In this document: piece by piece, positions 10,467 through 19,883 of the stretch | How positions within the stretch are numbered: the first letter of the stretch is position 1 | Layout: each line of letters opens with the position of its first letter | Assembly: GCA_021209875.1 (NCBI GenBank) | Contig: JAGYVD010000004.1 | Span: 2,170,001-2,234,000 of the forward strand | Length of the DNA stretch: 64,000 bases | Direction of reading: 5' to 3' | From: Rosellinia necatrix | Lineage: Eukaryota; Ascomycota; Sordariomycetes; Xylariales; Xylariaceae | Program-made: the position numbers and the translations under genes | The notes under the pieces: generated by a model | The model's database searches: none | The model's input: the letters and a program-made list of their open reading frames with translations, nothing else | Told to the model about the DNA's origin: nothing

Positions 10467-11981
10467 TCATACGTCAGTTTCCGAACCAGCAGCGTTAGCA
10501 TGACCCTCGTCTTCGTGACTTTCGTGATTGATGAATAAGAAGGAGAGCACCACTATCACAGCGCCAATCCAGTACAAAAGGCTAGAGTATTGTTCGTATT
10601 GAATCATCTCCCCGACCAATGAGAGGGGGATGTTCAATGACAAGCCCACGGTGACGACGAGAGGAGTTGTTAAGAGCATGGCATATGCCCAAGATATGTC
10701 AGAAATAAAGGAAGAGAGAGAATTGATCTAACAGATCGTTAGCCCCTTAACATCGAGCACCTGTGGCAAACTTACTAGAATAATGGACCAAATTTTACCG
10801 TCCGGGGGTAATTCAAACTAGGGACCACGTTAATCTCTCGTTTTCGGAGCAGGCTGGATGAACAGAGATGACTCACTGGCTCAATCCCCGTATAGTGTAA
10901 AATAGGAAACAACGGCCAAAGTAATAGGATATTGAACATGCCAACCAGGCCGAAAAATAACGGCATATTAACACGGTCTTCGCTTCCTATTCTAACCTTC
11001 ATAACGACCACGTAAATGCCGTAGATAACGGCACTGAAAAGGGCCATCGCGTCACCGATCGCGATTTGCGATTGCGTTTTATGTGGAAAATTGCCTCGAT
11101 TTTCGTCGTTTCCGTTGCCAGACAGATCTACCAACGATATGAGGATCACCCCGGACAACGATGCTATTACGCCGATGAGCTTTCGGATCGAGAAGAACTC
11201 GATTTTCATGATGGCGCAGAATATCAGCGTCCAGACGCTGCTGGTCGATGTAAGGATTGTGACACTCCCGACACTCGTGTACTCCAAGCAAGCTGACGCA
11301 AAATAGTTTCCAAGGAACCAGATCATGGCGAATTCGAGGCTGAATTTTGCGGTTTCGAGGAACGAAAGCTGTTCAACGGGTTTCGGTCCACCAAATTCTT
11401 CGGGACTTTCCTCCTCGGCGACTAACAGCCGTTCACCCAATGCGGAATCTTGATTTCCCGCCTGGCTCTTGAATACCCTCGCCCCACTAGTAGGACCCCT
11501 CCATGCTTGTAATGCTTGATTTTTAACATGCCTGAACCCGCCATTCTGTATTACATATTTGATGGAGATTGGTATCATCGAAAGCGCGAAAAGGGATGTA
11601 TTCATATATACAACGAAGAAGGGCTTGTTGTACGTCTGGTCGGAGAAGATGTACTACTCTCAGTCAGCCAAGGTGCTTTTGAGGGGCGGGGTCGTTGGAT
11701 ATCAATGCACTTACACTCGCAAGGAAATTCGATGTCGTCCAGAGAAAAACGGTCAAAAGAAGTAAACTGATCCCAAGCGTCCTCCGCGCAAGATACCAGA
11801 CACCCGATGTCCGCCTTGCATTGCTCGAGCTTTTGTGAGGCATAGGCAGAGATGGTAAGTGGCCATCAACCGAGGCCGCTACGGACGGCCAACTTCTTCT
11901 CGTATTGTCGCCTGCCTGAGTCATATCGCCTGCCGTCGCGAACGGCTCCGAAGACGAGAACCTCAGGACGGATGTGTACAC
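10467..11981 (-). CDS. EamA/DMT transporter, THI74-YML018C type
   Basis: Four exons on the minus strand: 11981-11715, 11653-10877, 10817-10776 and 10727-10467, 448 residues, every junction in phase 0. The 42-base third exon (ELPPDGKIW core) and the joins IEP-FELP and IIL-INSLSS restore a continuous transporter. About ten hydrophobic helices are visible, starting at LGISLLLLTVFLW (about 69-82), with a hydrophilic loop between helices 2 and 3. The pattern FLGNYFASACLEYTSVGSV is typical of the SLC35F/EamA group that includes yeast vacuolar-membrane Yml018c and Thi74. Substrates of these fungal members are not established. The tail after the last helix is acidic and polar. The N terminus could start at the Met at 11981 or at an internal Met about 19 codons later. 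Confidence 0.82.
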
Positions 11982-13052
11982 GATTGGTAGGCTACGTCAG
12001 AAGTTCTGGGCGAATTCATTGACCTTGGATTGAAGCTGGAGGCCCTAAGTAATAAATATTGAACTATTGCGTGGGAGAAACCGAAAGGAAAAGAGCATCC
12101 GTGCTCTATGTAGGCGTGGTGGTAGAGTGGATGGATCTAGGCCGAGACCTCGTAGTAGCTTGAAGGGCGTGAAGGTTCCAGCCGCTTTATATTCACGGAC
12201 CCAGAAGCCAGCAGGTGTAGTCTGAGGGATGTATGTTAGGCAAGGTGACATCTAAGTGAGGGAGGTAGGTACCTATCTGGGCTGCATACAGACGTAGGTA
12301 CACTCACTACCTACTTACCTAAGACAACGCCTAAGATCCCTGTAAGCGGGTTAGTATAGAACGGCGGGCGACATGTATATATTCCCAATAGCCCCACGTA
12401 CGCTACGGCGTGCTACCTATAAATGCAACTGTAAATACATGTTGGGCTGTAGGTGCACGGTACCTGCCTAGTGCATAACTCCTGTAGCGCACGAGCATGT
12501 ACGAGCGGATAGGTGTGCTGGTCACATCTCCAACAGCTCTGATTTGACCGAGATTATTTGTTACCTTAGGTAGGTAGGTACGAGATAGGTCAGGTAGGCT
12601 CGCGGTCTATTGATTTAACAATCGCCTGATAAAAAGAATTCGCCTGAGACAGTCGAATCTTTGACCTGTGATATATCAAACAGCATCTAATTATGGTGCA
12701 AGTTTATGGTGCAAGTTTATGGTTGTCTTCAGGCACGATTAATAGGCTTGACCAAAAGGTAGAATTTCTAGTCGACTAGTTGCATTGACTTTGAAACCCT
12801 TGGTGTCTATACACATCTCTTCCGAAGCCATGCTAAACCCCTATAAACTGTTCTGTAATGCCGATTAGCCGTGCAAGGCATCCATCTAAGTGATAGAATC
12901 CGATGCCGGCGGAGAGCACCAAATAAGTGCGATATGTCGGATGGACCGGCAGGCACAAAGCGAAAGGGTATGACCTCCCTTTCTTGTGTGCCATATATTA
13001 GTTGGTACATGATATCGTGAATGGCCTAGTGGATCGCAGGTTTGTTTCCCAT
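11982..13052. other. Intergenic region with TAGG words and a short direct repeat
   Basis: Upstream of the transporter gene and downstream of the Ypt7 gene. It carries several CCTA/TAGG clusters (12260-12315, 12565-12600) and a 13-base direct duplication ATGGTGCAAGTTT at 12693-12718. No gene recognised. Confidence 0.5.
12693..12722. repeat. 13-bp tandem duplication
   Basis: Two exact copies of ATGGTGCAAGTTT, followed by the first four bases of a third. Confidence 0.85.
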
Positions 13053-14063
13053 TTAGCAAGCACATCCATCACGGTCGTTTTCAATATGGATGTTGATAGG
13101 ATCCTGAAAGTCACCACTGAATTCCTCTGATTCTTCCTGAGCAAGTGCGTTTCGTGCAATAACTATACAGTTCATGTTAGACCGGGTTGTAGGCGTGGAC
13201 ATGTATAAATAGATTTGCCTCACCTTCAAATGCCTGCTCGACGTTGATGGCTTCCTTAGCACTGGTCTCGAAATATGGGATATCGCCCTTAGATTGGCAG
13301 AAAGTCGCCGCCCTCTTGCTCGAGATCTACAAATCGCAACTGTCAATACGAAATCGTGAAATAAATATGGGACATACTTACTACTCGCTTACTCTCCTCC
13401 ACGTCGATCTTGTTACCAAGAACGACCTTATAGTGTCAAAGTAAGCATATGTTCTTCAAGTTTGGGATGGGCTGCCGCTCTTTCACGTACAAAAGGGAAG
13501 TTCTCAGGGTCCCGAGGGGAAGCTTGGATCAAGAATTCATCCCGCCAGCTGTCCAGCGCATCAAAGCTCTTGGAATTGTTGACGTCGAACACTAACACGC
13601 AGCAGTCGGCGCCGCGGTAGAACGCAACGCCCAGAGATTGGAAGCGTTCTTGGCCGGCTGTGTCCCAAAGCTATCTCGTGTCAACCATGGCAACCAACGC
13701 TGCCTCGCACTAGGACCACGTCATACCTGCATCGTGACCTGCCTATCGTCCACCAGAACCTCACGCGTTAAGAAATCGGCTCCGATGGTGGCCTTGTAAC
13801 TTGCGCTGAACTTCTTGTTGACCTAGTGCCCCGAATCATATCAGTCTCTCGCCGTTCGGAGTATTGAAGGCATCATTGTCGGGTGTACCCGTGATTATCG
13901 TCGACGTACATATTGGTTCATCAAACTCGTCTTACCGACACCGCTGTCGCCAAGAATAATAACCTATTTGGTCGGGGTGAGTTAGAGATATACGCCCAAA
14001 TGTGCGCAGTTCTAGGATGGGGATGCAACGTACCTTCAACAACACCTTCTTCCTCGAAGCCAT
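13053..14063 (-). CDS. ypt7: Rab GTPase Ypt7/Rab7
   Basis: Seven exons on the minus strand: 14063-14034, 13963-13910, 13822-13727, 13670-13491, 13426-13382, 13326-13224 and 13162-13053, 205 residues. All six introns have GT..AG ends, and the joins give an uninterrupted Rab sequence. All G boxes are present: GDSGVGKTS (P-loop), the switch I threonine in [19 protein letters not shown] and TSAK. The protein ends in CAC, the signal for double geranylgeranylation. The effector region and the [18 protein letters not shown] context match Rab7/Ypt7, which works with HOPS in tethering and fusion at late endosomes and vacuoles. The length equals the family norm. The gene is divergent from the small mitochondrial-type protein across about 0.9 kb. 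Confidence 0.96.
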
Positions 14064-14978
14064 GTTGAGGTGCTTAGACCGGGGGTTTGTTGCTTTGTTG
14101 CTTTGTTGGCGTTCTGTGGATCTTGTCGAGTCGAAGATATATATCGGCGGAAGAGATTGCAATTGCTTGACGAGGTCCGGGGAAGGGGACACGCCAATAG
14201 GGTTGTCTAGGTTTCAGGTAAAGAGATAGATAGTTGCAGGCTATCGTTGTGTCCGGGTGTTTGGTTGAGGTCAACAGGTAGGCAGTGACCGGACCTACAA
14301 GGCAGCTGAGACGCAAGGTGACCCTTATTATTATTACTTAAGGAGCTCTAGTCTAGCGCTTGCGGCACAGGACCAGTTATTCAGTGGCTGGGATACGCCA
14401 GGTGACCCAACAACCCCCCGATAAAGCCACATACGCCCCGCATCCTTCAACGATAAGCTGTCCCTGGTCGGTGACACTAACAAGGTTTGGTAGTGACTAT
14501 GTGACTTTGTGACTAGGTTGAGTTACCCCATCAAACTAGCATCGTTAACATTCACTTACATCTAGAGACTTGTGGGTTGATATTAGAGATAGGTACGACT
14601 GGTATTTTGGCCACCAGCTTTGCACAAGGCAATGGAGCTTGAATAACACCGCACATTGGCACAAGGACTCTCCCTGCATTCAAGGATATACCTATTAAGG
14701 TACCATCAAAGTATCCACAAGTAGTCACGAAGGTCGAGACTGGTCTTCGCGTCATGATGATGACATCATATCTTGCATCACGATTTGAACTCCAGACATT
14801 GTATCATCACTTGTTTATTTGAGTGCCAGTTTTGGGTTTTAGCGAACTTATTATAAGACATCTTTCATTCAATTTTGAAAAACAAACCAGCGAGAACGTT
14901 TGGCCTGGTTCAAGATTACATCTACTAGAAAGGAACAAATAAGCACACAATATCTAGGCAACGCCATACTTCGTTATC
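14064..14978. other. Divergent promoter region of Ypt7 and the mitochondrial-type protein
   Basis: 915 bases between two diverging start codons. It presumably holds both promoters and leaders. The stretch 14450-14900 is AT-richer than the flanking genes. No coding sequence accepted. Confidence 0.5.
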
Positions 14979-15608
14979 ATGGTGGTAATTCGTCTTAATA
15001 CCACTACGAACGCCCTCCGTGCCATCTCCCGTACATGCGCCCTACAAGGCCAAAGACACACTTTTAATACGGCTCCGGCGCTTCGCGCACACCAAGGCTA
15101 CGGGGACGGCAAGGGAGATCCGGTGGCAGAGCATCCAGGGAGGCAACCTGCAACAAACAAGGCCCAGGAATCTTCTGAGCACCCTGGGCCAGCACCTCCC
15201 GATGTCGGCAAGGGTACTGCGAATGCCTCAACCAAGCGCGGACTTTCGGACAGCATGAAGAGGGCAGCATCTGATGGGGAGTCACCCGAGGAACAGGCTA
15301 GTGCGCAATCGGGTGGATCACGGTCAAAGGAAGCAGTCGAGACCGGAGGAAGCCCAACCGCGGGCCAGCTTCACGACAGTGAGAATGGAACCGCGAGAGG
15401 AGGCGAGGGTCTGAAGGGAGCCACAGGCAAAAACGCGCCACCTCAACCCAAGATCCTGAACCAATCCGCCAGCGGTGTGAAGTCGGGTTTAACAGAAGAA
15501 CAGAAGCGCGAAGTAGAAAGGCATAACCAGGAGTTTGAGCAGAAGCATGATAGAGCCGAGTCGGCCCCGCGAGATAAGGTCGACAAGAAGTTCTGGTCTG
15601 GAGTGTGA
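14979..15608 (+). CDS. Conserved fungal protein with mitochondrial-type N terminus, function unknown
   Basis: Single exon, 209 residues. The first 35 residues are rich in Arg, Ala, Thr and Asn and lack acids (MVVIRLNTTTNALRAISRT), as in mitochondrial presequences. The middle (about 40-150) is low-complexity Gly/Ser/Pro/Glu, probably disordered. The conserved-looking part is the C-terminal 55 residues, with PKILNQSASGVKSGLTEEQ, then a charged helix and a KVDKKFWSG ending that I recall from uncharacterised filamentous-fungal proteins. No catalytic motif is visible. The start is the first ATG after a long non-coding leader. Function unknown; the targeting call is inference. Confidence 0.7.
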   Translation: MVVIRLNTTTNALRAISRTCALQGQRHTFNTAPALRAHQGYGDGKGDPVAEHPGRQPATNKAQESSEHPGPAPPDVGKGTANASTKRGLSDSMKRAASDGESPEEQASAQSGGSRSKEAVETGGSPTAGQLHDSENGTARGGEGLKGATGKNAPPQPKILNQSASGVKSGLTEEQKREVERHNQEFEQKHDRAESAPRDKVDKKFWSGV

Positions 15609-16126
15609 GTGGCAACCTGTCAACGAATCTGCAGTTTTGTGCCTGGTTCTACACTATGTAGCATTTTGTTGACTATGAGATTAGTGGCGGCCGCCAAGGC
15701 ACTGAACAAGATTGGAATGCATGAGCTTGATAGTGATGCTTGGAGGCAACAAGACATGACAGGGACATTCATAGTAGTGTAGATGAAGATGAATTGTATA
15801 CACAGGGGACCTCGATATCATTAGCCTATTTGCCTGAAATAGACTAGCTCAATCAGCCCTGCAATAATACCTGCCTAAACCGGTTAAAGCGAATCGGGCA
15901 ACACCCAACACCCCGAAACCGAAAATGCCCCCACAAAAACCGGCAACAGCCACCTCGAACAGTTTGGCCATTAGTTATTTAGCTTCAAATGACTCCCACC
16001 TACTTACCTACCTACCTACCTACCTACCTAAGCTTAGTACCGGGGTAGGTAGTTATCACATGTGACAGACACAGCAACAACAGCAATGTGACCTAATGGG
16101 CCCTCCGATTCTCACGAACCGAAGAG
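15609..16126. other. Intergenic region with CCTA tract
   Basis: Between two tandem plus-strand genes. A run of TACC tetranucleotides (16003-16031) sits about 100 bases upstream of the next start codon, in the presumed promoter. Confidence 0.6.
16003..16031. repeat. CCTA tetranucleotide tract in promoter
   Basis: About seven consecutive ACCT units. It is the reverse complement of the TAGG tracts elsewhere in the window. Confidence 0.85.
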
Positions 16127-17500
16127 ATGGCGGATGAGGATCTCGTGCGCAAGGTGCGAGAGTTGGGAGATATTGACCTGGCGGTGCTGCTTTGCCTCAC
16201 CAGTCGCGAGCACTGCATCATTAGCACCGACGCCGAGTATCTCGACGACCTAACCGTGGAGCTCCAGCTCGTTGCCTCGAACACCTTCGGCCTGAACTCA
16301 GCCGTCGTGGACTGCACCCCCGAAACGACCCTCGACGACCTCGTCGCCGCAATCCACCTCCCGCAGCCAAAGCCTACCCCTATCACGCGTTCCCCTTCGC
16401 CTCTACACACACGCGGGGCCGAGTCGTACTTCAGTACGCACCACGGTAACGGCATCGGAGGGGCGCACTCGCAGCAGCATCAAAATGGGGCTCGACGACC
16501 GCTCTCTTCTCTCTCTCCGGGCGCGAACGTCGCCCCGACCTCGCCGTCCCGGTCATCTCTGCAGTCGATCAGCACACAACAGCAACAGATCGCCAACGTA
16601 ATATTGGCCCGGAATCTCAACACGGCCCCCATGGCCGTGCAGATCCAATGCTTGGAGCTGATGCGCACGCGGCGTATCTTCACACGGACGGCCGTACAAT
16701 TATGTCCCAAGCAGTTCCTCCTCGTCGCCATCCTAGGCTCCGAGAGCGCGGGCCAAGCCCGTTTGACCAAGCATCTAAACGACTACTTTTATATCTCGCA
16801 TTGGCAGGATCCCGAGGATGGATTTTCGCATTTGGACGACGACGACGACGAGGCGGGGGAAGGGGAGTATAATACCGACGACAATTCTCGCCGCGTCGAT
16901 AGGGGGGGCGAGGACGCCCACGACGATGACGACACGGCCAGCCAAGCGAGCTCGGCAAGCGTCGTCCGCCGGACGCGGAGTTCCAAGGCTCCATCGACGC
17001 CGATCCCAACGCCGACACGCGCCTCGGCGCAGGGCAATTCCCAGGTGACGGACAACAACAGCGGCGGCGGTGGCGGCGGCGGCAGCAGCAGCACGAGACG
17101 CGGCCGGCTCTTCACGGAGACGGACATCTCCGCGCTCTCGGCCCTCGGCCTCCAGACCCACGTCGACATCGAGGTCCAGCGCTACCAGATGAACATCGTC
17201 GCCTTCCTCCGCCTCCACCGGGCCGTGACGCCCGGCAGCGTCCCGCCCGCCGCGACCACGCATTTCCGCGCCCTCGTCCGCTCCCTGGCCGCGCTGCACG
17301 GCCTCGGCTTCGCGACCCCGGAGCTGGTCCGGCTCGCCGCCCGCAAGATTTACGCGCATCACATCGCCGTCGTGCCCGCCGAGCGTGAGCGGAGCATGCA
17401 GTGGGGGAGCGATCTGGCCGTGGTCAAGGCACTGCTCGAAGACGTGCAGCCCGAGGATGTGATTGAGGATGTTTTGGGTATGGTAGACGTACCGGTATAA
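16127..17500 (+). CDS. MoxR/magnesium-chelatase-like AAA protein lacking a P-loop
   Basis: Single exon, 457 residues. The layout resembles MoxR/ChlI AAA proteins: an N-terminal segment (HCIISTDAEYLDDLTVELQL, then VDCTPETTLDDLV), a core with ELMRTRRIFTRTAVQLCPKQ leading to a hydrophobic strand LLVAIL (the sensor-1 position), and a C-terminal helical lid (FRALVRSLAALHG...FATPELVRLAARKI) like the RARALA..GRDYVTPDDV lid. No GxxxxGK[ST] Walker A is present where it should lie (about residues 28-40). Low-complexity insertions include Asp-rich (about 232-270) and Gly/Ser-rich (about 310-325) runs. Some fungal proteins of this kind carry the name magnesium chelatase, but fungi make no chlorophyll. 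A non-hydrolysing scaffold role is inference. The homology call is from pattern only. Confidence 0.65.
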   Translation: MADEDLVRKVRELGDIDLAVLLCLTSREHCIISTDAEYLDDLTVELQLVASNTFGLNSAVVDCTPETTLDDLVAAIHLPQPKPTPITRSPSPLHTRGAESYFSTHHGNGIGGAHSQQHQNGARRPLSSLSPGANVAPTSPSRSSLQSISTQQQQIANVILARNLNTAPMAVQIQCLELMRTRRIFTRTAVQLCPKQFLLVAILGSESAGQARLTKHLNDYFYISHWQDPEDGFSHLDDDDDEAGEGEYNTDDNSRRVDRGGEDAHDDDDTASQASSASVVRRTRSSKAPSTPIPTPTRASAQGNSQVTDNNSGGGGGGGSSSTRRGRLFTETDISALSALGLQTHVDIEVQRYQMNIVAFLRLHRAVTPGSVPPAATTHFRALVRSLAALHGLGFATPELVRLAARKIYAHHIAVVPAERERSMQWGSDLAVVKALLEDVQPEDVIEDVLGMVDVPV

Positions 17501-18138
17501 GCTACAGATGGCTAGGGGCTAGTATGTTTTCGTAGGGGCCACGGTATACTACAGCGGTTATAACCCGCTCGGAATGAAGATTTCATCCCAACCTAGAGTA
17601 AAGTAGCGTAGCTGCTCTGCTTTAATTTTTCATCGATAGAATGTAAGATACTCGAATACTCGATACATCATGCTTGCAACACCCAATAATTAGAATCGAT
17701 GGGGGTAATTTATCGCCTTGGTTATAATGTTCACTCCAAAATCTGCTACGACCCTAGGTACATCATGATTGAGATCAGCAGCATTTATCAATAATTATTC
17801 TAGGCCGCTGGCTCGCCCGGCCCGTTTCTGTCTATCTTCTTCCAAGATAGAGCAAGAACATGATCAAATCGTTTTCTGTCGTGCACCGCGTTTCGTTATT
17901 TTACACCCATTAAGTTCAAGCTTTCCGAAACGCCAGACCTCATTGGGCCTCTGATGCCAAAGTCATCTGATCCTTGGGTGTATATATGTATATCCATGCC
18001 TTTACCTCGCTTCATTAGGTCGCATAAATGGTGTAGTCTAATAAACCCCATCCTTTCTTTGCTGCCCGATCCAATGTTCGTATACTACGGAACAAACTTG
18101 CTACCGTATTATTAGTAGACCTGGTTAACTTTGCATAC
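17501..18138. other. Convergent intergenic region
   Basis: 3' flanks of the MoxR-like gene (plus) and Gda1 (minus). AT-rich around 17620-17800. No gene seen. Confidence 0.5.
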
Positions 18139-19883
18139 CTAGCCGGAGTTCTTCGCCAATAGAGGCAGACTAGATGAGGTGTCAGTCTCGCATGTCACCC
18201 AAAAATATCTCGAGAAAGAGCTTACCTTGCTCCCAAGCACCAGCCTAGCTCATTATCGTTTATCTTCTTAGCAATTCTGACCTCGCGGTCAATCGGCATC
18301 TCGTAGCCTGTGTGTAAAAGGCCAATCATGAAATTGAGATCGAGACAGTACTCGCCACGTCCTTGAAGTTCGTCCAGCGCTTCCGGGAGGTTGCTAAAGC
18401 CGCCCCATGAGTCCTCACCGCCACAGACAGCGTGTGTAAGATCGTGAAGTTCGCGTAAGGTAAAAGAATCCGGCATTCCCAAAGGCTTTGTACGATCGTA
18501 GAAGTAGGAGAAGATGTAGACGTCTTCCCGGGCAAAGGTCTTAGCTAACGAGGGTTGATGGACGCCGTTAAAGGAACAAGGTGCAAGTTTGCACCGGGCG
18601 TCTTTCACCAAGATCTTCTCGGCCAGGCTGCGGCACTGAGCCGGGGCTGGAATGGCTGGTCCCGTTACGTTGAGTTCGATTTCGCCTGTACCCAGCGGGC
18701 TATCTTCGGGCAACTTAACCTTAATCACATCGCTCTGGCCAGCGTTGATGCACGGATGATTCCGAATAGGCTTCTTGAGGAAAGCGGTGCTCTTCTCCTT
18801 GGCATAAATATCATCAAGTAGAGCGAGGTGAATCGAATTGCGAGCAGACATGAGACCATAACCCAAATGAGAATGTTGGTAAAGGTCAAAATGGCGCCCA
18901 CCAAAGGATAAGGAGTACTTATGATCGCCTTCAGTCATCTTCTCAGGCATACCTCCAGAGTCAAGTCCTTTAAACGTCGGCTCGAAAACAATCTGTGTCG
19001 ACCCACCGCCAAGGTCGAAAACAGCGGCAGTTGGGCTTTCATCCGGACCGCCAATCTTCCCCAGGAGATAGTTAGTAGTGACCCAAGCATAGACACCCTC
19101 ATCTGAGCCATCCATAATCGCGACACCATTTTCCTTCTCGGAAACAACCGCAAATGGGTAGTCTTTCTCCAGATGTTCCCGCACAGCCTTCAGGATATTA
19201 TCGGCCGCGTCGGTTCCGATCATGCGTAGGCCAGCAGTGGCCTTCACAGCAACCGGAGTACAACCTTTCAATTTGTCGGGAATGGTCTCCATGGCCACGG
19301 CGAGGAGAGAATCCAAGGTCTTCGCGGCGGCCAGAGGATCATCCTTATACTTGCTCAAGCCACCAACGCTCTTCTCGGTCATCTTGAACTCCTCGCCTTC
19401 GAGCTCGGGGGCGGAGCCACAGTTATTGAATTTGTAAACGTGGATACGGGATCCTGTACTGCCAGCATCGATCATGATGACATACTGGACAATGGGCTTG
19501 TCCTTGGAGTACGATCTCGTGCATTTCTCGGTGCCGTAGGATGAATCGGCGGGGCGCTGACCACCAGTGTGTGATACTAGTATGACTGTCAGTAACGATG
19601 GCACCGACGTACTGTCGGGTTGACATGGAGGAACGAACGGACCTCCTTGGTAGTAATCCACGCCCTTGGGGGATAGATAGTAGAAGAGGAAGAGGAAGAA
19701 GCCAATGATGGCAGTGGTCTTCAGCCACCGCGATTTCTGGGCCGGATTCATTCCGGCTTGTTGTAATTTCTCCAGGATGCCGGGTTCTCTATGACCGGGT
19801 TCGTACCGGCCGGCTTTCTCGTGAGAGTCGCGCCGAGCTTGCTTCGTAGGCAACGAGACGGATGTTCTCCTCATAACCCTCAA
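18139..19883 (-). CDS. gda1: Guanosine diphosphatase (GDA1/CD39 family), Golgi type II membrane protein
   Basis: Three exons on the minus strand: 19883-19643, 19576-18226 and 18169-18139, 540 residues. The first intron (66 nt, TACTGAC branch) is a multiple of three with no in-frame stop; the second restores the C terminus CLGASLPLL. Residues 55-70 form a single membrane anchor after a basic cytosolic tail, giving a type II protein with a lumenal enzyme. Apyrase regions are all visible: IDAGSTGSR (116-124), KATAGLRMIG, the MDGSDEGVYAWVT region, FDLGGGSTQIV and SWGGFSN. The enzyme cleaves GDP to GMP after mannosyl transfer, so that GMP can exchange for GDP-mannose during Golgi glycosylation. 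A second in-frame Met nine bases downstream is an alternative start. Confidence 0.94.

Noticed and set aside
16775..17362. 195-codon minus-strand frame
   Set aside because: Antisense shadow of the MoxR-like gene; low-complexity Gly/Ala/Arg composition.
19577..19642. 22 residues read through in Gda1 as coding
   Set aside because: GT..AG ends with a TACTGAC branch site and absence from the family make it an intron, although open in frame.
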